Source: Chlamydiales bacterium
GTDB taxonomy: Bacteria > Chlamydiota > Chlamydiia > Chlamydiales > JACKPQ01
Length of the DNA stretch: 64,000 nucleotides
NCBI GenBank assembly: GCA_024233455.1
Contig: JACKPP010000001.1
Span: forward strand, 1 to 64,000
Reading direction: 5' to 3'
In this document: piece by piece, positions 49,869 to 58,780 of the stretch
Layout of the letters: each line of letters begins with the position of its first letter
Position numbering within the stretch: position 1 is the first letter of the stretch
Notes under the pieces: generated by a model
What the model was told of the DNA's origin: nothing
Databases searched by the model: none
Seen by the model: only the letters and a program-made list of their open reading frames with translations
Position numbers and translations under genes: made by a program

Positions 49869-50578
49869 TATTTCCCTACTACAATTTGATAAAAACTTTT
49901 TACATCTAGCGATGCTCCGCCCACCAAAGCACCATCAATACGCTCTTTGGCCATCAGCTCATTAATCGTGGCTGGTTTTACCGAACCTCCGTACAGTATC
50001 GGTGCCTTCAAGCCTAGCGCTTCCAACTTACTATGTATCGCTGCATGCGCCTCATCGGCCATCTCTGGGGTTGCGCTCTTTCCAGTGCCAATGGCCCAAA
50101 CGGGTTCATAGGCGACAACAAGTGATGCCAAGTCGCTGAGTCCTTCTAGACCTTCTGTCAGTTGGCTTTCCAAAACAGCTGTGGTCTTTCCCTGTTCTCT
50201 TTGCACTTCAGTCTCACCGATACACATCACTGGAACCAACCCATCTAAAACTGCCCTTTGAATTTTAAGCTTCACACTTTGATTGGTCTCGCCATAGTAC
50301 TGACGCCTTTCAGAATGGCCGATCAATACAAACCTGGCTCCACTCTCATAAATCATCCGACCTGACACCTCACCGGTGTAGGCACCTTCTGTATGCTCGC
50401 TTAAATTCTGCGCCCCGATACTGATTCCCGTACCTTTAGCGGCATCCGCTGCCACTACAAGTGCCGGATACGGCACGGCTAAATAGGCCTTTTTGTCTCC
50501 TAAAAGAGCTGCCAGCTCTTCAATAAAAGCCTTAGCTTCCATAGGAGTTTTATACATTTTCCAATTGCCGATAATCAT
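49868..50578 (-). CDS. tpiA: Triosephosphate isomerase
   Basis: A 236-residue TIM barrel enzyme of glycolysis. The N-terminal G-N-W-K-M holds the catalytic Lys, I-G-H-S-E-R-R holds the His, and A-Y-E-P-V-W-A-I-G-T-G holds the Glu. The phosphate loop ends L-Y-G-G-S-V and V-G-G-A-S-L. It is about 15 residues shorter than most, trimmed at the ends. It is the first gene of the tpiA-secG-def operon and is divergent from xseA. Confidence 0.95.
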   Translation of the reverse strand: MIIGNWKMYKTPMEAKAFIEELAALLGDKKAYLAVPYPALVVAADAAKGTGISIGAQNLSEHTEGAYTGEVSGRMIYESGARFVLIGHSERRQYYGETNQSVKLKIQRAVLDGLVPVMCIGETEVQREQGKTTAVLESQLTEGLEGLSDLASLVVAYEPVWAIGTGKSATPEMADEAHAAIHSKLEALGLKAPILYGGSVKPATINELMAKERIDGALVGGASLDVKSFYQIVVGK

Positions 50579-50673
50579 AAGAATTTATTCTACCAAAAAG
50601 CTAGCAAAACAACAAGCCTCAAAGAAAAAATTGAGATTGACAGGAGTGCCAAATTACTATAAATTTTTCGATT

Positions 50674-51930
50674 ATGACCCAGAGTATTTGGACAGTATCT
50701 CAGCTCACTCAAGCCATTAAAACCCAACTTGAGCAACGTTTCTCATATGTGCAGGTGAAAGGCGAGATTTCAAATTTGAAGATCCAAGCTTCAGGCCATA
50801 TCTACTTTACTTTAAAAGATGCCGGATCGCAGGTCTCAAGCGTCTTATTTCGCGGAAATGCCACCCGCTTAGCTCGCATGCCGCGCGATGGTGACGAGGT
50901 GATTTGCAAGGCTGAAGTGAGCGTTTATTTACCCCGCGGACAGTATCAAATGATCGTGCGCGAAATGCAATTTAGCGGCGTGGGCGATCTACTGCTTAAA
51001 TTTCACGAACTCAAGGAAAAACTTGCTCGAGAAGGTCTGTTTGAGCGTAAACGCCCCTTACCTGCTTTCCCCAAAGTCATCGGTGTTGTCACAAGCCCTA
51101 CTGGAGCTGTTATTCAAGATATTTTAAACGTTTTAAAGCGTAGGTCACCTGGATTTCAATTGATACTGAATCCAGTTAAGGTGCAAGGTGCTGGCGCTGC
51201 AAACGAAATTGCCGAGGCGATTGATTTTTTTAATCGGCATCAGCTTGCCGATGTCCTCATCGTGGGTCGAGGTGGAGGTAGTCTAGAAGATCTATGGCCT
51301 TTTAATGAAGAGTGCGTCCCAAGAGCTGTGGCCAGAAGCCAAATTCCAGTTATTTCCGCTGTTGGGCATGAAACAGATGTCTCTCTTTGCGATTTTGCAG
51401 CTGATGTCAGAGCACCTACTCCCTCAGCTGCAGCCGAAATTGCCATGCGCGAAAAAGCAGCTTTATCTCAAAACTTAATCAACGCCGACCAAATTCTCCT
51501 CCGCCATCTAAAACAATGCATCCACCAGCACCGCCTCAAGCTGCAAACCATCACCTGTCAGCCCGTTATTTCCGATCCGTACGCCATTATCGGCCAGCTG
51601 ATGCAGCGGATAGATGAAATGGGGCCAAGACTTGACGATTCACTAAAAGGAAAACTTGAGCGCAAACAACATACTTTAAACGTGACGAGCAGACAGTTAG
51701 AGACTAAACTGGTATCTCAGATGGAAGTGCGCATCAGAAAAGAGCGCTTGAAAGGGCTCATATCTCACCTAAAAGCGATAGATCCCAAGAACTTACTAAA
51801 AAAAGGTTACGCCATAGTCTTCAATGAAAAAGATGATTCGGTTATGATGTCTGCAAAAGACCTAAATCCCACAACCAAGGTCCGTTTGCAATTTGCCGAT
51901 GGATCGCGAAAAGCTGCAATTTATGAATAA
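50674..51930 (+). CDS. xseA: Exodeoxyribonuclease VII large subunit
   Basis: A 418-residue subunit. An N-terminal OB fold (V-K-G-E-I-S-N-L, H-I-Y-F-T-L-K-D) is followed by the catalytic region with V-I-G-V-V-T-S-P-T-G-A-V-I-Q-D-I, then G-R-G-G-G-S-L-E-D-L-W-x-F-N and a coiled-coil C-terminus. The C-terminal L-L-K-K-G-Y-A-I-V is also family-typical. With XseB it degrades single-stranded DNA. It heads the xseA-xseB-dxs-nadK operon. Confidence 0.94.
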   Translation: MTQSIWTVSQLTQAIKTQLEQRFSYVQVKGEISNLKIQASGHIYFTLKDAGSQVSSVLFRGNATRLARMPRDGDEVICKAEVSVYLPRGQYQMIVREMQFSGVGDLLLKFHELKEKLAREGLFERKRPLPAFPKVIGVVTSPTGAVIQDILNVLKRRSPGFQLILNPVKVQGAGAANEIAEAIDFFNRHQLADVLIVGRGGGSLEDLWPFNEECVPRAVARSQIPVISAVGHETDVSLCDFAADVRAPTPSAAAEIAMREKAALSQNLINADQILLRHLKQCIHQHRLKLQTITCQPVISDPYAIIGQLMQRIDEMGPRLDDSLKGKLERKQHTLNVTSRQLETKLVSQMEVRIRKERLKGLISHLKAIDPKNLLKKGYAIVFNEKDDSVMMSAKDLNPTTKVRLQFADGSRKAAIYE

Positions 51931-52168
51931 AGAACTCACTTTCGAGCAGGCCTACGCCAGGCTAGAACAAATTTTAAGCCAGCTCAACTCTGGAGAGGTA
52001 TCGCTTGAAGATTCTCTTAAACACTACGAAGAGGCTGACAAACTGATTCAAAAATGCAATAGCTTACTTGTGAACGCCGAACAAAAAGTGCAAGCACTCA
52101 TCAAAAATCGCGAAGGTACAGCCCAGTTAAATGCGGAAGGTTTGCCGCAACTTGAGCCGTTTGGATGA
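51923..52168 (+). CDS. xseB: Exodeoxyribonuclease VII small subunit
   Basis: About 81 residues of three helices. L-T-F-E-Q-A-Y-A-R-L-E-Q-I-L-S-Q-L, then V-S-L-E-D-S-L-K-H-Y-E-E-A, matches XseB. I chose ATG 51923, which overlaps the end of xseA by 8 bases; a TTG 30 bases earlier would add residues without family support. It overlaps dxs by 4 bases. Confidence 0.92.
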   Translation: MNKELTFEQAYARLEQILSQLNSGEVSLEDSLKHYEEADKLIQKCNSLLVNAEQKVQALIKNREGTAQLNAEGLPQLEPFG

Positions 52169-53988
52169 AAGAAAAAGCCAGCAAAATACGCAAGCGCATT
52201 ATCGATGTCATGGCCAAAAACGGCGGCCACTTGGCATCTAACTTGGGAGTTGTCGAGCTCACCGTCGCTCTGCACGAGGTTTTCAATTCACCCGAAGACA
52301 AGCTCATCTTTGACACTAGCCATCAAACCTACGCCCATAAACTCTTGACCGGTAGATCTGATCGTTTCGACAATATACGCAAGGCAGGTGGCCTCTACGG
52401 CTTTGCTGCCCCTCACGAATCCCCCCATGACCATTTTTACGCCGGTCACGGCGCAACTTCTCTGTCACTAGCCCTAGGGTGTGCCAAAGCGCGCGATTTA
52501 ACGGGCGGCAGCGAATATATCGTCCCTATTTTGGGCGATGCCATGCTCACCTGTGGTTTGGCCTATGAGGCTCTCGACAACATCCCCAAAAATCTCAAAC
52601 GGTTTGTCATCATTTTAAACGACAACGAAATGTCGATTGCCAAAAATGTGGGGGCAATCTCTGAAGTTTTAGCTCGCCTGCTCAACCGTCCCAAATCGAA
52701 TAAATTTTACCATGAAGTAGCCAACTTTTTACGCAAAATTCCCACCTTTGGCGATAAACTTGCGCTCAAGGGTAAAAAACTCAAAGAATCTCTTAAAACC
52801 CTATCGGGATCGGATGCACCATTTTTTGAGCACTTTAATTTAGCTTACGTTGGACCGATCGATGGGCATGATATCCACGAAATGATCGATGTGTTCAAAG
52901 CGGTCAAGGATCTAGACAAACCAACTATTATTCACGTGCGCACCATCAAGGGCTACGGGCTAGATAAAGCTGAAAGTGCTCCTATTGCCTATCACGGAGC
53001 CCAACCTTTTGATCCCGAAACCGGAGAATTTTTACCCTCCAAATCGCAATTAACTTTTCCCAAAGTCTTTGGCAAATACCTTCTCCAAATGGGAGAGCGC
53101 CATAAAGACGTGATTGCCATTTCTCCTGCAACACCTGTGGGCACTGCCATGGTGCCTTTCATGGAAAAATTTCCGGATCGTTCCATTGACGTGGGTATCG
53201 CTGAGGGACACTCGGTTACCTTTGCCGGAGCTTGCGCCTACCAAAACAAGTTAAAACCGATACTATCGGTTTACTCAACGTTTTTACAACGGGGCTTTGA
53301 TAACATTTTCCACGACGTTTGTATTCAGAATTTACCTGTGATTTTTGCCATAGACCGCGCTGGAATTTCCAGCGGTGATGGCATCACCCACCACGGCATT
53401 TACGACATTGCCTTTCTGGCTGCTATGCCCAATATGGTCATTTGCCAACCTAGATCAGGACACCTGCTCAAAGAACTCTTAGAAAGCGCGCTCAGTTATC
53501 AAAAACCCACCGCCATCCGCTATCCCAATCTGCCAACAACAGATGAAGAGCAGCAGGTAGGTACGCGTCCCCTTGGCCAAGGTGAAGTGCTCGCCCAAGG
53601 TGAGGATATTGCCATCATCGCTCTTGGCCATATGTGTGAAACTGCCCTTTTAGTCCGTGAAAAACTTTTAGCGCAAGGTCTCAATATCACTGTGGTAGAT
53701 CCTATCTTTGTCAAACCTCTGGACACCAAATTGCTTGACCAATTGCTTTTGACTCACACCTTAATCATCACTTTAGAAGAACACGTGCTTACGGGTGGTC
53801 TAGGAAGCCTTATCAACAGTTATGTAATGAAAACTGGCTGCCGAAACACTCAGGTCTTAAATTTTGGATTGCCAGAAACTCCTATTCACCCGGGCAGCTA
53901 CGCTACTATCATGAAAGACTTAGGACTTGATGCTGACAGTCTTGCTAAATCGATCCTTGAAACCTCTTCCATTGAGGCCCAAGTATGA
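52165..53988 (+). CDS. dxs: 1-deoxy-D-xylulose-5-phosphate synthase
   Basis: A 607-residue TPP enzyme that starts the MEP isoprenoid pathway and also supplies precursors for TPP and pyridoxal phosphate. It contains G-G-H-L-A-S-N-L-G-V-V-E-L-T, D-T-S-H-Q-T-Y-A-H-K, the TPP site G-D-A-M-L-T-C-G-L (usually G-D-G-A-L-T-G-G), Y-V-G-P-I-D-G-H-D and I-D-R-A-G. The N-terminus is about 20-25 residues shorter than usual. It overlaps xseB (start) and nadK (end) by 4 bases each. Its product feeds ispA at 27817. Confidence 0.93.
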   Translation: MKEKASKIRKRIIDVMAKNGGHLASNLGVVELTVALHEVFNSPEDKLIFDTSHQTYAHKLLTGRSDRFDNIRKAGGLYGFAAPHESPHDHFYAGHGATSLSLALGCAKARDLTGGSEYIVPILGDAMLTCGLAYEALDNIPKNLKRFVIILNDNEMSIAKNVGAISEVLARLLNRPKSNKFYHEVANFLRKIPTFGDKLALKGKKLKESLKTLSGSDAPFFEHFNLAYVGPIDGHDIHEMIDVFKAVKDLDKPTIIHVRTIKGYGLDKAESAPIAYHGAQPFDPETGEFLPSKSQLTFPKVFGKYLLQMGERHKDVIAISPATPVGTAMVPFMEKFPDRSIDVGIAEGHSVTFAGACAYQNKLKPILSVYSTFLQRGFDNIFHDVCIQNLPVIFAIDRAGISSGDGITHHGIYDIAFLAAMPNMVICQPRSGHLLKELLESALSYQKPTAIRYPNLPTTDEEQQVGTRPLGQGEVLAQGEDIAIIALGHMCETALLVREKLLAQGLNITVVDPIFVKPLDTKLLDQLLLTHTLIITLEEHVLTGGLGSLINSYVMKTGCRNTQVLNFGLPETPIHPGSYATIMKDLGLDADSLAKSILETSSIEAQV

Positions 53989-54824
53989 TCATTGCCATCT
54001 TTCCCAACACCTCTAAATCCCAATCCAAAAAGCTTGCCCTGGGCATCGTCGACTTCTTTAACGGGAAAAATATCACCGTAGTATCCGATGATAAAGATGC
54101 TAAAATTATCGGAGCCAAACCTATCTCTAAAGTCAAAAAAGACAAAATCGACTTCATCATCTCTATGGGCGGTGATGGCACCATTTTGCGTCTGGCTCAC
54201 CGTTTCTTCGACAGCCAAATACCGATTTTGGGAATCAACCTCGGGCATTTAGGATTTATGGCAGACATTCCCTTAGACGATGTCTACCCCAGTTTGCAAG
54301 ATCTCATCGATAAAGCCTACACCATTGAAAAGCGCGTGATGATCGAAGGAGAATCACTCGACGGGGATAAAGCCATCGCAGTAAATGATTTTGTCATCCA
54401 TAGAGCTCGCAACCCTAGCTTGGTAGAAATAGCCATCCACATCAATGGCACCTATCTCAACACCTTTGAGGCCGACGGTGTTATTCTAGCGACACCAACA
54501 GGTTCTACAGCCTACTCCTTGGCAGCTGGTGGCCCCATCCTACAACCAGAGCTCCCTGCCTTTGTCCTCACACCGATTAATCCCCACACCATTTCCAATC
54601 GCCCCCTCGTGCTACCTACCAATATCGAGCTCCAAATCCAATACCTTTCCGACTACGCTCCGGTTGAAGTCATCGCCGATGGCCTAGAAACTTTCAAGCT
54701 CAAAACTGGCGGCGGCTTCCGCCTCCGTAAATCTCCCCAGACTTTCAACCTGGTCAATCTGCACCGCCGCGACTACTTCACCACCTTGCGCACCAAACTC
54801 GGCTGGTCCGGCAAGCTAAGGTAA
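53985..54824 (+). CDS. nadK: NAD kinase
   Basis: A 279-residue enzyme making NADP from NAD. Motifs are S-M-G-G-D-G-T-I-L-R (nucleotide binding), I-N-L-G-H-L-G-F and the T-P-T-G-S-T-A-Y-S-L-A-A-G-G-P loop. The C-terminal half includes H-T-I-S-N-R-P-L-V-L. Length is normal. It is the last gene of the xseA-xseB-dxs-nadK group, translationally coupled to dxs. Confidence 0.94.
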   Translation: MIIAIFPNTSKSQSKKLALGIVDFFNGKNITVVSDDKDAKIIGAKPISKVKKDKIDFIISMGGDGTILRLAHRFFDSQIPILGINLGHLGFMADIPLDDVYPSLQDLIDKAYTIEKRVMIEGESLDGDKAIAVNDFVIHRARNPSLVEIAIHINGTYLNTFEADGVILATPTGSTAYSLAAGGPILQPELPAFVLTPINPHTISNRPLVLPTNIELQIQYLSDYAPVEVIADGLETFKLKTGGGFRLRKSPQTFNLVNLHRRDYFTTLRTKLGWSGKLR

Positions 54825-54992
54825 TATGGATATCACCTTACATAGACAAAGAAGACAAAAACTCAACACCCTCTAGCCTCTGCCTGATGAACGCGCAAGG
54901 GATCTAGACAAGTAGCTCAATTTTGCCATCTTGACTAAAATCGGTTTTGAATGTCATAATCAATGCACGACTAGCAACATAGGAGGCTTAAA

Positions 54993-55451
54993 ATGTCTAG
55001 TATTAATAGAACTGCAACTTCATCTGCTGTAACGTCTCCAGCGACTCACTCAGCTGAGATTCAACAGGTTGAATTTACCTCTTCGGGCCAATTTCGTGTG
55101 ACCTATGGTGATAGCTCAGTGCAGGAACTTCCACATGACCGAATAAACGCAATATTAGTCCAATGTTTCGGCTTAGATCAGAAAGCAGGACAATCAGAGT
55201 TTGCCGATTGTGCACTAGCACAATTTGTCGTAAGCTGTAATGACGAAAATCTTTATGAAGAATATCACAGACACCCAAAGAGTACACCAAAGACGATTTC
55301 TTACGTAAGTTTAGATGGAACAACATCCGAGGTCAACGCATTTCAATTTTACCAAATGGTAGTAGCCGATATGAACGCCTGTACAAATCAAATTCAAACA
55401 TCGAAGCAATGGTCGAACGCGGCAATTCACGGGCGCATATTCAGTAGCTAG
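54993..55451 (+). CDS. Unrecognised 152-residue protein
   Basis: A Ser/Thr/Ala-rich N-terminal stretch of about 25 residues, typical of type III secreted proteins, precedes a soluble domain with scattered Cys. No family was recognised. AGGAGG lies 6 bases before ATG 54993, so translation should be strong. The 3' end runs 11 bases into the convergent cydB stop region. The composition makes a secreted effector possible, but there is no direct evidence. Confidence 0.6.
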   Translation: MSSINRTATSSAVTSPATHSAEIQQVEFTSSGQFRVTYGDSSVQELPHDRINAILVQCFGLDQKAGQSEFADCALAQFVVSCNDENLYEEYHRHPKSTPKTISYVSLDGTTSEVNAFQFYQMVVADMNACTNQIQTSKQWSNAAIHGRIFSS

Positions 55452-56460
55452 TATCGTCAAGGCGCACTTTGCCGCGAAAGACGTGGTAAATGTAGGCCCC
55501 GTAAGCTAAAACAAGTGGCACTCCGATGGCCACAATGATGGCCAAAACTTTAAGAGTTAACTCTGAGGAATGGGAATTATACACGGTCAGGCTGCGAGTG
55601 GCTGGCTCAATGGTTGAGAGTACCATAACAGGATAAGTGCCGATACCAAACAAGACAAATAGCATTAGGATCGAAAAGCAAGAGGATAAAAAGGCCCAGC
55701 CATCAAAACCGCGATGGATAAAGTAAGGAATGGCCAAAATACCAGCGATTGTAAGTAGCGGGATAGCAAAGAGTACCGGGTAGTCTTTAATCGTCTCGAG
55801 CATATAGGGAAACTTATGCAAGGTCCATCCAGATAGAGCGATGTAGAACAGAATGAAAACCCCAATGGTATATCTAACCCACGAGCGCATATGATCATGT
55901 AGGGCCCCTTCGGTTTTCATCAGTAGGTAGACATTACCGTGCATCGCAAATAAGGCGCAGGTTGTCATACCAAGCAGGATAGTAAAGGGTGAAAAGAAGT
56001 CACTCAATGTGCCGGTGAAGTTACCATAAGGATCAAGTGGTATGCCCTGAATATGACAACCTAAAACAATGCCAGCTAAAAAAGCAATCATGAGTGAGGA
56101 AAGGGAAAATATCCAGTCCCAAAGATGACGCCAAGTTATAGATTCAACTTTGGATCGAAATTCAATGGCCACAGCCCTCAAAATAAGCGCACAAAGCAGT
56201 GCCATCAGCGGTGTATAAAAGGCTGAAAAAACGGTGGCGTAGACTGGAGTAAAACCAGCAAAAAGAGCGCCCCCTACAATCACCAGCCACACCTCATTTC
56301 CATCCCAAACAGGGCCGATAGCATTTAAAAAAATCCGGCGCTCAGTATCATCACGAGCAAAGGGATGCAGCATGCCAACACCAAGATCAAATCCATCGAG
56401 CATAGCGTAAAAAATTAAAGCGACTACCACAATTAAGAACCAAAAATTTGCCAGCATCAT
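55441..56460 (-). CDS. cydB: Cytochrome bd oxidase subunit II
   Basis: A 339-residue membrane protein with about eight or nine spans. The N-terminal D-G-F-D-L-G-V-G-M-L and G-P-V-W-D-G-N-E-V-W-L are CydB hallmarks. With CydA it forms the quinol oxidase that reduces oxygen with high affinity. The gene overlaps cydA by 4 bases. Confidence 0.94.
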   Translation of the reverse strand: MMLANFWFLIVVVALIFYAMLDGFDLGVGMLHPFARDDTERRIFLNAIGPVWDGNEVWLVIVGGALFAGFTPVYATVFSAFYTPLMALLCALILRAVAIEFRSKVESITWRHLWDWIFSLSSLMIAFLAGIVLGCHIQGIPLDPYGNFTGTLSDFFSPFTILLGMTTCALFAMHGNVYLLMKTEGALHDHMRSWVRYTIGVFILFYIALSGWTLHKFPYMLETIKDYPVLFAIPLLTIAGILAIPYFIHRGFDGWAFLSSCFSILMLFVLFGIGTYPVMVLSTIEPATRSLTVYNSHSSELTLKVLAIIVAIGVPLVLAYGAYIYHVFRGKVRLDDTSY

Positions 56461-57833
56461 GCGTGACCTTCTTTGTTTTCGGCGTAGGGGTCGCGATAAA
56501 TCGCATCACTTACTTTGTCTTCGCCCGGACCGTGTTTGATTTTGCGGTTTAACAAGAATAAAAAGAGAGCCAGCAGCAAAGTGTATAGGCAGGAAAACAT
56601 GGTGAGTGAACCTATCACTTGTCCTGCTACAATCGATTTGGAAACACCATCCGCTGTTCGCAGTAGATGGTACACCACCCACGGCTGACGTCCCATTTCG
56701 GCGGTAAACCAGCCGGTTTGATTCGCAATCATAGGAAAGGCCACGCCTACAACTAAAAATCTTAAGGTCCATTTTGATTTTTCAAGCGTACCCCGTCTAT
56801 AAAAAAACCAGGCCAAAAATGTAGCCAGGGCCATCCCAAACCACATGTAGATCATGATGTGATAGGTTTGAAACACCACCGCCGTGTTGGGCCAATCAGT
56901 TTGAGGGAATTCCTTTAGACCCGGGACAGCTTTTTTAAAGTTGTGAAAGCATAAAAAACTGAGTAGCCCTGGCACCTTGATCCCCTTCACTGTTTGGGTT
57001 TTGGTATCGACATAACCGATCAGAGTCATGGGTGTGTGTTCTTCGGTCTGATAGACACCTTCAATAGCTGCCAGTTTCTCTGGCTGATGCTCCGCTACCC
57101 CTCTTGCCGTGCTATCGGCAGATATGAGCTGTAAAACAAGAGCTATGGCACTTATCCAAAGGCCTACTTTCATGGTCTTTTTGGCAAACCACACATGACG
57201 CGATTTTAGCAGGTAATAAGCTGCCACGCTCAGCACCAGAAAAGCGCCTGTAAGCCAGCAGCCGATGATCACATGAGATAAGCGCTGCATAGCGCTGGGA
57301 TTAAAAATCATTCCCCAAAAATCGGTCACAACAGCTCTGGCGCTTTGCCCCTCTCCAATGATTTTGTAGCCTGTTGGCGTCTGCATCCACGAGTTGGCAA
57401 TCACAATCCATACCGCACTAAAATGCGCACCAGCAGCTACACAAATTGTAGATAAGTAGTGCACTTTTGGTTTCACCCGATCCCAGCCAAAAAGCATTAG
57501 GCCTATGAAGCCGGCTTCTAGAAAAAAGGCAAAAATACCTTCAGCTCCCAATGCGCTACCGAACACATCGCCCACAAAACGGGAATACCTGGACCAGTTG
57601 TTACCAAAGGCAAATAATTGCACCAGTCCTGTTGCCACGCCCAAAGCAAAAGTTAACGCGAAGACCTTGGTCCAAAATTGAGCAATCCGCTTGTACTCTT
57701 GATTTTTGGTCTTCATGTAGATACCTTCCATGATCACAATTAACAACCCCAGACCAATGCTCATGGGGGGATAGATGTAGTGAAAGGCGCTATTTAGACC
57801 AAATTGGATGCGAGACAAAGTGAGAACGTCCAT
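56457..57833 (-). CDS. cydA: Cytochrome bd oxidase subunit I
   Basis: A 458-residue subunit with heme ligands. The start L-S-R-I-Q-F-G-L-N-S-A-F-H-Y contains the heme His at about residue 18. W-M-Q-T-P-T-G-Y, then the quinol-site region G-R-Q-P-W-V-V-Y, follow. The quinone loop is short. It is the first gene of cydAB and is transcribed divergently from cdaA. Confidence 0.95.
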   Translation of the reverse strand: MDVLTLSRIQFGLNSAFHYIYPPMSIGLGLLIVIMEGIYMKTKNQEYKRIAQFWTKVFALTFALGVATGLVQLFAFGNNWSRYSRFVGDVFGSALGAEGIFAFFLEAGFIGLMLFGWDRVKPKVHYLSTICVAAGAHFSAVWIVIANSWMQTPTGYKIIGEGQSARAVVTDFWGMIFNPSAMQRLSHVIIGCWLTGAFLVLSVAAYYLLKSRHVWFAKKTMKVGLWISAIALVLQLISADSTARGVAEHQPEKLAAIEGVYQTEEHTPMTLIGYVDTKTQTVKGIKVPGLLSFLCFHNFKKAVPGLKEFPQTDWPNTAVVFQTYHIMIYMWFGMALATFLAWFFYRRGTLEKSKWTLRFLVVGVAFPMIANQTGWFTAEMGRQPWVVYHLLRTADGVSKSIVAGQVIGSLTMFSCLYTLLLALFLFLLNRKIKHGPGEDKVSDAIYRDPYAENKEGHA

Positions 57834-57862
57834 GGACTCTCCAAAAAAATAGATTTATCCCG

Positions 57863-57890
57863 ATCCTACAGTAAAATCTAATTTTGTCAA
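57863..57890 (-). promoter_or_regulatory. Candidate promoter for cydAB
   Basis: On the minus strand, TTGACA (57890-57885), 16 bases, then TAGGAT (57868-57863), about 30 bases before the cydA start. The -35 box is consensus. Confidence 0.45.
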
Positions 57891-57935
57891 CGAGCGAGTT
57901 TGGAGAAATTGCAGTACTTGCAAAAAAATTGATTG

Positions 57936-57964
57936 TTGCTTTTCGATCTTTTGGTGGGTAGAAT
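57936..57964 (+). promoter_or_regulatory. Candidate promoter for cdaA-ybbR
   Basis: TTGCTT, 17 bases, then TAGAAT. The -10 box ends 21 bases before the chosen GTG start of cdaA, leaving a short leader with an AGGGAG site. Confidence 0.42.
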
Positions 57965-57985
57965 GGCATATAGGGAGTGCTATAC

Positions 57986-58780
57986 GTGGAATTTCTAACT
58001 TACTTCATACCTATTTTCGAGCTGATCATCATTACTGTGATGATTAACTACCTTCTCTCTTTTTTTTGGAGCACTCGTTCTAAAGATTTGGTTCTAGGGG
58101 TATTTGTTTTTCTGCTGATTTTTGGCGCATCGATTTTACTGCACCTTCCAGTGTTACATAAACTGATGTTAAATATTTCCAATTTCGCAGTGATTGCCGT
58201 GCTGATTATCTTTCAACCAGAACTCCGAGTGGCTCTATCAAGGTTAAGCCTAAAAGGCAAGCGTTACAGAGAAATTACCGAATTCGATAAATTTTTAGAT
58301 CAGCTAGCCAATTCAGTCTACAAAATGGCCGACAAGAGAACTGGCGCTTTGATCGTCTTGCAAAATGAGGACAGTTTAGAAGAATATTCCGATAAAGGGA
58401 TCGCTTTAAATGCACATTTTTCGTCCGAACTTTTGGAATCAATTTTTACAACGACCACACCTCTGCATGACGGTGCAGTGATCATTAGTAATTTAACGAT
58501 AGTGGCTGCGGTAGTGATTTTGCCTTTGGCCGAAGATGTGTCTCAGCCTAAAGCTATGGGTACACGCCATAGAGCAGGCCTGGGCGTGAGTCAAATGACC
58601 GACTGCTTAGTGATTGTAGTTTCAGAAGAGACGGGTAAAGTTTCGATTGCTCGAGATGGTATCATGACCCGCGGAGTGAAAATTGACCGTTTCAAGGGTG
58701 TTTTGCGCAGCATCTTTAATCCTCCTACTAAAAAACCCTTTCCTACTAAATTCAACCTTATGGAGTGGATCAAGAGATGA
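57986..58780 (+). CDS. cdaA: Diadenylate cyclase (c-di-AMP synthase), CdaA type
   Basis: About 264 residues. Three N-terminal membrane spans (to about residue 85) lead to a DAC domain with L-H-D-G-A-V-I-I (the DGA motif) and G-T-R-H-R-A-G-L-G-V-S (the RHR motif). It makes cyclic di-AMP from two ATP. I chose GTG 57986, which has AGGGAG 8 bases upstream; GTG 57977 is the alternative. It overlaps the ybbR gene by 4 bases. Confidence 0.93.
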   Translation: MEFLTYFIPIFELIIITVMINYLLSFFWSTRSKDLVLGVFVFLLIFGASILLHLPVLHKLMLNISNFAVIAVLIIFQPELRVALSRLSLKGKRYREITEFDKFLDQLANSVYKMADKRTGALIVLQNEDSLEEYSDKGIALNAHFSSELLESIFTTTTPLHDGAVIISNLTIVAAVVILPLAEDVSQPKAMGTRHRAGLGVSQMTDCLVIVVSEETGKVSIARDGIMTRGVKIDRFKGVLRSIFNPPTKKPFPTKFNLMEWIKR

